A DNA stretch of 64,000 bases, taken from the NCBI GenBank assembly GCA_036245805.1, contig BTRK01000006.1, forward strand, positions 22,786,365-22,850,364. The letters are read 5' to 3'. A program made the translations under genes and the position numbers. This stretch comes from Pristionchus mayeri (taxonomy: Eukaryota; Nematoda; Chromadorea; Rhabditida; Neodiplogasteridae). Position 1 is the first letter of the stretch. Every line of letters starts with the position of its first letter. The notes under the pieces are model-generated. The model was given only the letters and a program-made list of their open reading frames with translations. It was not told the DNA's origin and searched no databases. Positions 34,476-45,361 of the stretch are shown piece by piece.

Positions 34476-36917
34476 TACAAACTAAAATAAGACGGCTCGG
34501 AGTCGTTATTGGTAATAAAAGTTCGAATAAATTCGCGTCGTCGGAAATGTGATCATAAAATAAATAATTCCGTACAATCAAAAATATGGCATGTCCATTT
34601 CTCAATTAATTAAGGGGGGTGTGGAGGGAATGGATCGATCTTGGATGGTTTGGTCGATCGGCGCACATTAGGGCTCTTCCTTCTCTTATCAGGACGAGCA
34701 GAGATAGATTACTAGCGGAGGCGACTCCTTTCTATTCTTCATTCCCGTGATAACGAGAAGGCATGAAAGAAAACCGAAAGTCATTTCTACACGCGAGCCT
34801 GCTCGAAAATACATCCAAAATACACTAGGTTCCATCCCACTCGGGTTCGGTTCCCTGCCGTGGAACCGTCTCCGCCTCACGAAGATGCCCACCCACTGGG
34901 GGACCATGGATTGGTAGTAGTGACTAGATCGCGGAGGTAAATAGGTCTTGCGTAAAGTTGGCACTACAGACTAAATATGCCCAAATTGACAGCGCCTGCC
35001 ATTGTTCTCCCGCGAGGCCAATCTCGAAGACGAGATGTATGTATCAGGTTGTCAGGAAAGTAATTGTAGATTTTCGAATTTTCGATTCTGAGAAACCCCG
35101 TCCTTTGTTCCCTAATGATTACCATATTGATGTCTATACTCGTTGAGTCCTTGGATACTCTTTCCATCGCACATTGGTTCAAGCCTTTCCATTTGGTATT
35201 GACGATACAAGTTGAAGCCAAATATATATCAATGCAGAGTTGCACTGATATCATTTTGGCCCAGCAATCTATAGAGAACTAAGGCATGGCAAAATTTTAT
35301 GTCATGTGCGAAAAGTAGGACATACGTACATCACAATACAACATACCACTCCGATCCGTAACGAAAGGCCTGTCTAAAAATTCAGTCATTTGTGACATTT
35401 CCCCTTACGGAACGTCATCATAAATGATTGAACTGAGCTTGTACCCGTAACAACAAACTTATGGAAACAATTTGCTGTAAAACTAAAAGAACGTTTCGTG
35501 CTCAACTTAAAATTTTATTTATATGTGTTTGCAATACGTCTGTCCAAAATGCTGCTTTCATCACCCTGCAGCTGAAATTTGAACGTCGAAATTCGACTAT
35601 GTGACAGCTTTCTGATTCCAGCCTTGGTGAATAGTCCTAACTTTTGAGGTTACATGTTAGAGCTACTCTTTATCTACCAGTATTGGGCTGGGCTAAGTCA
35701 GGGGATAGCTCACTTTTGAGGAAATGTATTCATTCACTATACACCAAAAGTCGAAATTTTGGATATGTTGACCTTTATTCAACAATCCTGAAAATCCATG
35801 TTTGCTAAAAGTAGAAAAGTTGAAATGCTTCTCAGTAATAGGTAGCACCATAGTGTATTATGTAAGTGCACTTATGGAGAAGACAGTCTGAATAATCATC
35901 GATGCAGGACACATTATCGCTTGATAAGTGTTAACTCGGTAGGAGTTGAATTAAATGGTGTGTAAATCGTGATATGTTGAGGCAAGAACGGCCTTAGATC
36001 TAATTTTCGAAAGAACTGCGAATGGGCTTCTCACAACACTATATGAAAAGTTACAGCCATTATTCCCCTCAAAATACGAGAGCCGAAAAATATTTTCAGA
36101 AGAGAAAATGTCACATATGGTAAAACTTGAATTTTTCGGTAACCCAAAAAGCATGAAGCGATTTGAACACATGCATATATTGGCCAACTCAACCCCTAAT
36201 ATGCACTAAAGAGCTAGCTTGAGATCCTAAACGAACATGATTTTAGAATGGTTCAAACATCAAGGTCTAAATCTACATCTACTTTCCTGACAGCCTAATA
36301 CAATGTACCTTTAGACTAGGTGTAACTCAATTGGAAGCAAGCATGTCGATGAGTCTTGTACTGTCATTTGAAGCAATACACGGCACGGATCGTTAGGACA
36401 ATGCAGACACAGAATTGAAAGAAACGCGACGCATAGCTGTTTCTAGGGCCCTTGATTTATTCAAATCACCAACATTTATTTTATTTTTCAGTGAGAGGGT
36501 TACTTAACGGCGACATCGCGTCGTTAAAGAGAGGTGGTTTCCTCGGAGCGAAAGCTCACATAGGCTAGATAGAGAGTGCGAGCTATCTTCGCCGGGTTAG
36601 AGAGAGGGCCGTAGGCACGTTGCTTGTGCTCAAGGTCTGCCATAACGAGCCGTGAACATGCGATTTCGAGTAATATGTACAGGTTAGAATGTATGTTAGC
36701 TAAAAACAACTTTCTGACTGTGAAGACACTCCGAAGGATCTGTAAAAAGGTGGCGTTGCTGCTACCAATCAGTATGTTGGTATCAGCATTTTATTGCATA
36801 CATTTATATGAAAGGAATATATGAAATAATCGATATAATTGGACACGTAAATGACACCGCGCAGTAAGATAATGATCAAATGCACATTCATAAAGCGTTC
36901 ACATCATCAATAATCCT
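34476..36917. other. Intergenic stretch with a mariner-type element
   Basis: Between the long coiled-coil gene start and the transporter 3' end. About half is the element at 35044-36298. The rest (34.5-35.0 and 36.3-36.9 kb) has short frames only; a CG-containing purine-rich piece near 34.6-34.9 kb matches no gene. Confidence 0.5.
35044..36298. mobile_element. Mariner-type element, decayed
   Basis: Inverted ends TCAGGTTGTCAGGAAAGTA and, reversed, TTAGGCTGTCAGGAAAGTA, with TA at 35042-35043 and 36299-36300. The length of 1255 bp is that of a complete mariner, but no transposase frame could be read. The inner TIR parts differ more than the outer ones, so it is old. Confidence 0.78.
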
Positions 36918-39900
36918 CTAAATCTTGTCCATATGATTCGTCTCTGGACTGACTCGAGCGAGACTTCCAGAGGACATCTTCAGCTGAGTCAGAATCTCGT
37001 GAGTAGGACGGCCTAAAGAATATTATCAACGTATGCTCTTGTTAGTGTTTCTGGACGGTAGAAATGCTAGCTTATATCGACTTCGAGTGTAATCTCATCA
37101 TGACATTCTTTACAGGAAAACAAAATTAATTTTTAGACGGTTTGAGAAATTTTCAAGCAAGGATTTTGACTCTCAACTTACCCTTGGTCTCAGGTAGTTG
37201 CCATGCGAGATAGACGAGACAGACGAGAGAAGGCGCGCAGTACAGAATGAGAAACGTTGCGGAACCAACACTGGAATTGAGATATACTCATTTTCATTTC
37301 GAGTAACAGTAGACTCGTTCCGTATTATTGCTTGGTGATAAACTTCGATGCAATCTGTTCTTTCTTTTGGACATACACTGATTTTCATCTTGTCTAAACA
37401 CTAAAACACAATAAATTAGAACAGACGTAGAAAGATACTCCAAAAATTAGTTGAAATGGAACAAACCTAGAAATGTACATCGGGAGCAGTGCAAAAGTCA
37501 TCGCTACCAGGACAATCTGAAGAATATATTGGGGTGTCCGGAAAGTTCGTATAATTTTTTGTTTTTATTTTTTATTCAATGCTTTACAATTCTCAGTGAC
37601 CAATGTATGCCCCCTTCTTTCTCACTACCTCCCTCCAGCGATTGGGCAGGGTCTCGATTCCTCTCTTCCAGAATGCGGGTTTCTTCGAGACCGCCCAGTT
37701 CACGAAAGCCCTCACAACTTCATCTCGATTCTTGAACTTCTTTCCTTTGCAGAAGTCAGAGAGAGAGCGGAATCAGTGGTAGTCGCATAGGGAGAGATCC
37801 GGGGAATACGGTGGATGGGGAATCCTCTCGATCTTCAGCTCGTCCATTTTCTTCTGGGTCATCTTCGCTCGATGTGGGCGAGCATTGTCCATCAGAAGAA
37901 GAATTTTGCCCTGGTTCAGGAGTCTGGGAGGGACTCTGATCGCGAAATCTTACAGTTGTTCAGAGAAGAGGTCGGCATTGATGCTGGTGCCAGGGGCGAG
38001 GATCTCCCAGTAGATGGGACCGAGCACTGAGAAGAAGAAGCAGAGGAGTTCCTTCTTTCCGTGCTCTTCCTTCTTCGGGACGGGCGTGGGCTTCTCATCT
38101 GCATCCACCCATTGCAGTCTCCTCACAGGGTTATCGTACGTGATCCACTTCTCATCTGTAGCGATGATGGAATTGACCCATCGAAGATTGGATCTACGAT
38201 GGAGTAATTCCCGACAGACTTGAACACGATTTTTCAGCTGTCCGGGGGAGAGGTCATGGGGAATCACTTGTGGGAGTTTCGGCTTCTTCCCAGATCGATG
38301 GAGGATATCGGACACCGTTGATCTGGGAGTACCAGTATCCTTCTTCAACTCACGCACACTGGCCATGGGCTTGCGCTTCAGTATGCGGAGAAGGAGAGGC
38401 TGTTCGAGGGAGAGAGGGCGTCCAGAGCGGGGTTGATCATCGAGACCAAACTCCCCTTTCTTGAAGCGGGAGAACCACTTATAGCAGAAGGGTATGGAGG
38501 GGGCGTCCGCTCTTTCCGACTGGGCCAGGGCAGAGTGGGCCTCCTTCACGGATCGGCCAAGACGGTAGTAATGAAGTAAAACTGCTCGGAGGTAGAGATG
38601 GGAGTCCATCACAAGAATCAATGTAGCAACTAGGAGACTGATTAAATCCTCTCACTACTCAACGTCAGAATGATGCAATACATTGTTGACAAAAAGATTA
38701 CGCAATCACTGCATTTGATCGCGAACTGACTTTTTTCCGAAGCATTATACGAACTTTCCGGACACCCCAATATGAGAGGAATCGCGAGAGAATCGACCAT
38801 TTGAGGGGCTCAGCGGCAGTAGAATTCAAGTTGATCCTATCTGCCTGAAATTTTACCAGGTGGTACTTCAAATGATGAAACTGCGTCATCAGAATTTTGA
38901 TATATGTCGTCATCGTCGAGATTCAGAAGGCCAAACTTGGTACTGTCACTTTTCGACAGTAAAATTGGGCTCACTTAAATGATCATATCTCCATTTAAAA
39001 GAAAGCTATAAGGTCGTTCTTTTTTTCAAAAGAAAGCTACCATCATGCTCTACAACTTCGACGTTGACGTCATCATTCCTCCTCCTCATCCTGGCCGGCG
39101 CGGTCGGGGGCACCCAAAATAACATAATTTTGGAAATCGGAAAAACAGAGATATCTTATTATGCTTAAGTTGTAGTACATGTATGTGCATAACTTATCGC
39201 CAAAAATTGGACAAATCGTGGAGGGGACAAAAAAGTGGCGCGCGCTTTTGTCCTGTGGCTCGAAAATGGGTACCTGGCAGCAATACTTCTGAACCTCCCA
39301 TTGCCCTCAATTGGGCTCAAATACTTCTAAAACCCTAAAACAACATTTTATCTCGTTTCCCCAATAGCTGTACCATGGTAATTGGCCAGAAATTACGGTA
39401 GAACTTGAAATTTAAAAATCGATGTTTTGACTTTTTCAACAAGTGAGATGGGCCCACATGCGGTTAATCGCTTCCCAATAACATAGAAATGGCCCCTAAA
39501 CTAATCATACAAACGGCGTACCTGGAAATACCTTATTTCAGCTGAGGATTTCATGAAAAGGTGCAAAACTGTAAGTTATGTTGAAATTGTCCTAGCGACC
39601 CCGCCCTTGCACAGAAATATAGAGAATGATGAGCTAAACATTTTATCTGTTGAAAGTTAGTTTCTATCTTTTCGTTGAAGGGCGCTACGGAGCCTAGAAG
39701 TTGAGAAGAAACAAGCAAGAATCCCCCGAGAGCGCGCGCTCTAACCGTCTGCCGCCCTCATTGTCTGACCTCCCTCTCCCTCCCCTCTATTTAGCGCTCT
39801 CCTGGGCGCGTTTCCAGTGGTTTTGTGCCTACTTCCATGCTCCGTAGCGCCCTTCAACGAAAAGATAGAAACTAACTTTCAACAGATAAAATGTTTAGCT

Positions 39901-42900
39901 CATCATTCTCTATATTTTTTTGCAAGGGCGGGGTCGCTAGGACAATTTCGACCTAAATTACAGGTTTGCACCTTTTCATAAAATCCTCAGCTGAAATAAG
40001 GTATTTCCAGGTACGCCGTTTGTATGATTAGTTTAGGGGGCCATTTCTATGTTATTTGGAATCGATTTACCGTATGTGTGCCCATCTCACATGTTGAAAA
40101 AGCCAAAACATCGATTTTTACATTTCAAGTTCTACCGTAATTTCTGGCCAATTACCATGGTACAGCTATTGGGGAAACGAGATAAAATGTTGTTTTAGGT
40201 GATTTTAGAAGTATGTGAGCCCAATTGCAGGCAATGGGAGGTTCAGAAGTATTGCTGCCAGGTACCCATTTTCGAGCCACAGGACAAAAGCGCGCGCCAC
40301 TTTTTTGTCCCCTCCACGATTTGTCCAATTTTTGGCGATAAGTTATGCACATACATGTACTACAACTTAAGCATGATAAGATATCCCTGTTTTTCCGATT
40401 TCCAAAATTATGTCATTTTGGGTGCCCCCAACCGCGCCGCGCCAGGATGAGGAGGAGGAATGATGACGTCAACGTCGAAGTTGTAGAGCATGATGGTAGC
40501 TTTCTTTTGAAAAAAAGAACGACCTTATATCTTTATTTTAAATGGAGATATGATCATTTAACACGGGTCTCCTGTAAAAGTGTAGGAATGCTGGCTACTT
40601 GAAATATTTTGTATCTCCGATTTTGATTTAACTTTGTTAATATACCCTATTGGAGGTCAGAAGAGGGTTAATCCAGTCAGTTTGGTGATATCTGCAATTT
40701 ATCGATTTTTTTGATCTACAGCTTCAAATTGACGTATGTCAGTCAATTTTGATCGTACATCGAACTTTTTTTTCTCATTGTGCTCGTTTTCGAGAGATCT
40801 ACAATCCCGTCAACGCAGCACAAACGGGCAAATCACGTCTTCATATCGAAAATTGCGAAAAACTTAATTTCGTACTGAGAATGTCGATTTTCTGGCTTCG
40901 TATGCCATAAACACAATCGTTTTTATTCTTTCAACGGAATCTCCACACAAAAATGGGGGTGTCTACGTTGAGTATTTTTCATATAACCTGCTTTTCAATA
41001 TCGATTTAGTATGGGAGTCCATGTCTCGTTTTGGACTTGGTCGATTTTTGGAAGATTCAGTTTTTTGGTCATAACTTGGTTCAAACTGATGGTATCGAGC
41101 TCTCAAAAAATGAATTCGAAAGCTCTCGAGAAGCCGGAAAACTTTGACTCAGTGGTCTTATGTGATGAAATTCGTAGTTTTCTCGTTATTGAAGGAAAAC
41201 TGTCCAAAATGCCAAAAAACGTTGATTTTGGCTGCTCAGATCGAACCAGTATTGAAGAAGTCTTGCATTTTAAATTTTCTAGGTATCTCGTAACTGCATT
41301 AGTGACTTAAAGCACCCAAAAATTGACCATTCTCTATTAGGTGATAAAAATCCATACTGAATCACAATTTTATAGTTTAAAAAAAATCGGATTATATGAA
41401 GATCATGTTTATTCAACATTCCAACTGAAAACATATAATAGGATAGTACAAAAAATGTCTAAAATGTGTAAGCCTTCTTCAATACTTGTCATTCGTTCGA
41501 TCTGAGCAGCCAAAATCAACGTTTTTTGGCATTTTGGACAGTTTTCCTTCAATAACGAGAAAACTACGAATTTCATCACATAAGACCACTGAGTCAAAGT
41601 TTTTCGCCTTCTCGAGAGCTTTCGAATTCATTTTTGTGAGCTCGATACCATCAGTTTGAACCAAGTTATGACCAAAAAACTGAATCTTCCAAAAATCGAC
41701 CAAGTCCAAAACGAGACATGGACTCCCATACTAAATCGATATTGAAAAGCAGGTTATATGAAAAATACTCAACGTAGACACCCCCCATTTTTGTGTGGAG
41801 ATTTCGTACAAAGAATAAAAACGATTGTGTTTATGGCATACGAAGCCAGAAAATCGATATTATCAGTACGAAATTCAGGTTTTCTCAATTTTCGATATGA
41901 AGACGTGGTTTGCCCGTTTGTGCTGCGTTGACGGGATTGTAGATCTCTCGAAAACGAGCAAAATGAGAAACAAAAGTTCGCTGTACGATCAAAATTGACT
42001 GATATACGTCAATTTGAAGCTGTAGATAAAAAAAATCGATAATTTGCAGATATCACCAAACTGACTGGCTTAACCTTCTTCTGACCTCCAATAGGGTATA
42101 TTAACAAAGTTAAATCAAAATCGGAGATACAAAATATTTTCTAGTAGCCAAACCAGTCAGTTTTCCTACACTTTTACAGGAGACCCGTGTTAAGTGAGCC
42201 CAATTTTACTGTCGAAAAGTGACAGTACCAAGTTTGGCCTTCTGAATCTCGACGATGACGACATATATCAAAATTCTGATGACGCAGTTTGAAAGAGCAT
42301 CATTTGAAGTACCACCTAGTAAAATTTCAGCCAGATAGGATCAACTTGAATTCTACTGCCGCGGAGTGGTCGATTCTCTCGCGATTCCTCTCATATGTAT
42401 ATTTCACGAATGTTACCGAAGAAATCCAGCATTAGAAATCCAATTTACCGTATTGATAGTGTAGCACACCGATTGGATCAGACTCCGGTATCTAAACGTA
42501 GTCAGATGATTAATCTCAAAAGAATATTAATTAAATACCTCTGAGGAGCTAGCTCAGCAGAGATGAACCAGGCTATGGCTCCTATTCCGCATCTGCAAAA
42601 TGCCTGTTGAGAATGATTAAAAATGAAGAAAAGAGGATCAATGCTAACCCGTAAACAATGGCGAAGCAAAAGAGAGCGGCAATTCCGAGGTACTTCCACC
42701 CGTCTCCCTGAGCAGTCATTTGATATTAATTTACAAGTTTTTTGCAAACCAACTATTTGCCAAAAATTACCGTTTTCTGTAAGTAGAATGAGCAAGTAAA
42801 GGCAGTCCAACAGAGGATGCTCACGAGGGAACAAGGAAGGAGAAGAGTGCGACGACCGAGACTAAAGGGAGTTTATGATGGGAAAAGTTGAGTCTACACG

Positions 42901-45361
42901 ATGAAAATCAGAATGAAGAGATAGAGCATACTAATCGCGAGTGAGTGGCCGGCCTATCTGTACTGGACTGCGTCTCACCGATCGATTAGTTGCGATCCAA
43001 TCAATGTCCCGATGAAATAGATCGAAGCCATGATAGTAGAGGACCAAGTTGCGAGCACGCTGAAGTCATATGTTTTATCATTTAATCAGAATTGGAGAGT
43101 AGCCAAGTGTATTTTCTGAATATTTTTAGTAGTTCAACACAGACCAGCCTTACTGTACGTACAATTCACTTTAACCCTAGTTAATTCATTGCATTTGAGG
43201 CATTGATATATTTGGGATGAATTTTATTGATCAAACGAAACCCACTTCGAACAATTGAGATCCATTAAGAATTGGGTGGAATTGTAGATGGCTCCCCAGA
43301 AGGAAACTGTGATCTGCAGGGGTCTCAATTGTGAGGAGTCATGAGAACTAGTCATTTCTACATCGATATGCCAAAAAACTAAGAATTTTTATGGATAAGG
43401 AAATATTTTGAAACACCGTAAAATGAGAAATAGCGTACTTGCATTGCAGATGCGCCCAGAATGACGATCTTGCGAAGGTGCGGCTCCTGGAAGTGGAAAA
43501 GCCCATTAGAGAGTATCTTTTATCTTACCTTCGCAATTACGAGGAAATCCTTGAAGGAATGAGCTTCCTGCGAGTCTTCATCCGCCTCCTGCCAACAACA
43601 ACTTCCATTATTTTCAACAATTTCAAATCATTTTCTGCTTTCATTTTTTTATTCCAAAATCTAGAATAGGAAGATGAATAAGGCTGCACATTTTGAAAAC
43701 ATCAAGGATCAAAGACCAACGTGCAGCAGTTCTTCGACTACACTCTCTACGTCGACGTCCTTCCCGTGATGGAAACGAATCGCCGCCTCTGCTGATTTCC
43801 TGAATTTACTTAGAGTTAGGCGATAGGCTTACGACGGAAATCTTTCTATGGAACAACCGAAGGCAAATGATGCAAAACGTGCCTGTCATTCTTTCGAATC
43901 AGGAGAAACTTGGGTGTCTCTGGCACGAGAATGATGATGACGATGGAGATCGCACCTGAGTGGATGAGCAGTGAAGAGAGAGAGATGGATAAGTTACTTT
44001 ATTGGGATACATCCATCGTTTCCCTAATTCCGAAGATAAAATATCATTAACTCACATGGCAGAATGTTGACAGCAAGTAGCCAAGGCAGATTGTTTCCTA
44101 GCAGTTCATCCGTTCCCAGCATCATGCCTGCAATATTAACTTTTTCTCACAGGTTATTCTTATCTATCTGTCATTAACAAATCATTGAGATTCCCCTGTT
44201 GAATGGTAAGTTCAAACAGTATCATATCATTTAGAATTTTCCTATATTTCTCAAATTTTTCAGTTTATTTTTTTAAATTTGATATCTTCCACTTAGGAAA
44301 AGACTTTAAAATGGTGAACGGATCCTCACCAACAATGCACATGGCGGCGAAGATCACCTCACTACAGTAGCTAGCCGTGCCTCTCTTTGATGTTGGGGGA
44401 CTCTCCTGAACATGATAGTTTCACTAATTTCCAATTAATCAGTGTCACTGCTCGTTACTTATGAAGACATCGACGAAACCCTCACCAATTGATTATAGAC
44501 ATAACATATTTTTGCACCTGTAGATAGAGGATCACTGCTTGGAAAGCGACTGCAGTCATCACTGAGGCGATGAAACGACCTGCATTCAGTGAGTGAGATA
44601 ATACAATCTCAGTAATGTGTAAAGGTTATCGAGCTGCCGATGCGGCAATATTGAATGCATACCGATTATGAGTAGAACTGGTATAAAGAGCCAAACTCCC
44701 AGAAACTGGACAATTGCCGCATTAAAATTGGCGGAATTAGCGATAAGAAGACCGGCTGAAATTATATTTTTTCAACAAAATAGCGAAAATATCTACTTCA
44801 TTTCCCAACATTCCATTGCACATTCGAGAGGAAAATCGATGCAGACAACAACTGACTTTTCCTTCCCAGACGATCATTGAGAAATGGAGAAAGCCAGATT
44901 CCAAGGAAGAAACCGATAAACCAGATATTCTGGACGATATCCCAGATGTGAATATACGATTCTTCAGTGAGTGAAGAGGCGAAGGAGGTGTTGAGGTACT
45001 CCTATAAAATGATCTTCTTTTTTCAACATTATCGTTTCACATTAAAAATTGTAGAAAATACATGTTATTAAATTGCCAGCCTGCAATGTTCATCCTTCTT
45101 AATGCAAAGCGGTCACACTCACAACGAGGGCAGCGAGCGAGAGAGAAAAAGAGGATCCGTGACCAGTTTACATCGAATCGATTGATGAACGCAAGAAATG
45201 CGCATATGAATTGCTAGTTCTCAAATATTTCTATGGAATGACCGGCCAACCTTGAACTGCAGAACGGGAGTGTTGAGGAATGTGCTGGAATAGGCATACT
45301 GCCAGTTGGATGAGAAGGCCACGGCACAGAAAACAGCTAGTAATCGAACAGTTGAATTCAT
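36918..45361 (-). CDS. SLC2/GLUT-type sugar transporter, about 19 exons
   Basis: A major-facilitator transporter with twelve predicted TM segments. From the start at 45361: FSSNWQYAYSSTFLNTPV (TM1), IWFIGFFLGIWLSPF followed by NDRLGRK (the loop 2-3 signature), a helix with LGVWLFIPVLLII, ESPPTSKRG, VPETPKFLLIRK (the PESPR-like box at the end of TM6), IDR/LGRR (the loop 8-9 repeat of the signature), WFISAELAPQR (TM10 box), and PETKG with RPTHEIL at the C-terminus; stop TAG at 36918-36920. All these are diagnostic of facilitative glucose-type carriers in the plasma membrane. Substrate is not predictable. Introns are mostly 45-80 bp. The exception is intron 37517-42448, 4932 bp, filled by a mariner and three palindromic elements; removing them leaves about 65 bp. 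The reading frame is intact, so the gene is probably active. Confidence 0.88.
37529..38770 (-). mobile_element. Full-length mariner with a doubly nonsense-mutated transposase
   Basis: Inverted ends TTGGGGTGTCCGGAAAG are intact at both termini, with TA at 37527-37528 and 38771-38772. On the minus strand the transposase runs from about 38621 to 37593. It has an N-terminal helix-turn-helix region (RLGRSVKEAHSALAQSE, WFSRFKKGEFGLDDQPR), ATDEKW, MDNARPH and SPDLSLCDYH, so the DD34D triad is complete. Two in-frame stops break it: TAA at 37950-37952 and TGA at 37773-37775. With no frameshift and good ends, it is a recent insertion that has just lost function, or one stop may be a sequencing error. 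Confidence 0.9.
38979..40557. repeat. Palindromic element B (TTAA-flanked)
   Basis: Left arm 38979-39690 and right arm 39839-40557 are inverted copies differing by scattered bases; the spacer is about 150 bp and GC-richer. The ends are ATGATCATATCTCC and its complement. TTAA stands on each side (38975-38978 and 40558-40561). No protein is encoded. Confidence 0.9.
40562..42189. repeat. Palindromic element C (TTAA-flanked)
   Basis: The arms run from 40562 to about 41275 and from about 41455 to 42189, inverted, with some 180 bp between. The ends are CACGGGTCTCCTG and its complement. TTAA lies at 40558-40561, shared with element B, and at 42190-42193, shared with element A. Open frames near 41011-41310 and 41479-41709 are mirror copies of each other in the two arms, not genes. 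Confidence 0.9.

Larger units (their letters stand above)
38771..42395. repeat. Outer palindromic element A, split by two other elements
   Basis: The arms 38771-38974 and 42194-42395 are inverted copies. Read together without the insert they form a palindrome of about 410 bp whose exact centre is GGGCTCAC-TTAA-GTGAGCCC. Elements B and C occupy that central TTAA. The left end touches the mariner, which inserted at its border. Confidence 0.88.

Noticed and set aside
38979..40557. CRISPR array or tandem repeat
   Set aside because: The repetition is two long inverted arms, not regularly spaced short repeats with spacers.
41011..41709. Two matching protein frames (plus and minus) as a duplicated gene pair
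   Set aside because: They are the two arms of palindrome C read in opposite directions; no protein motif is present.
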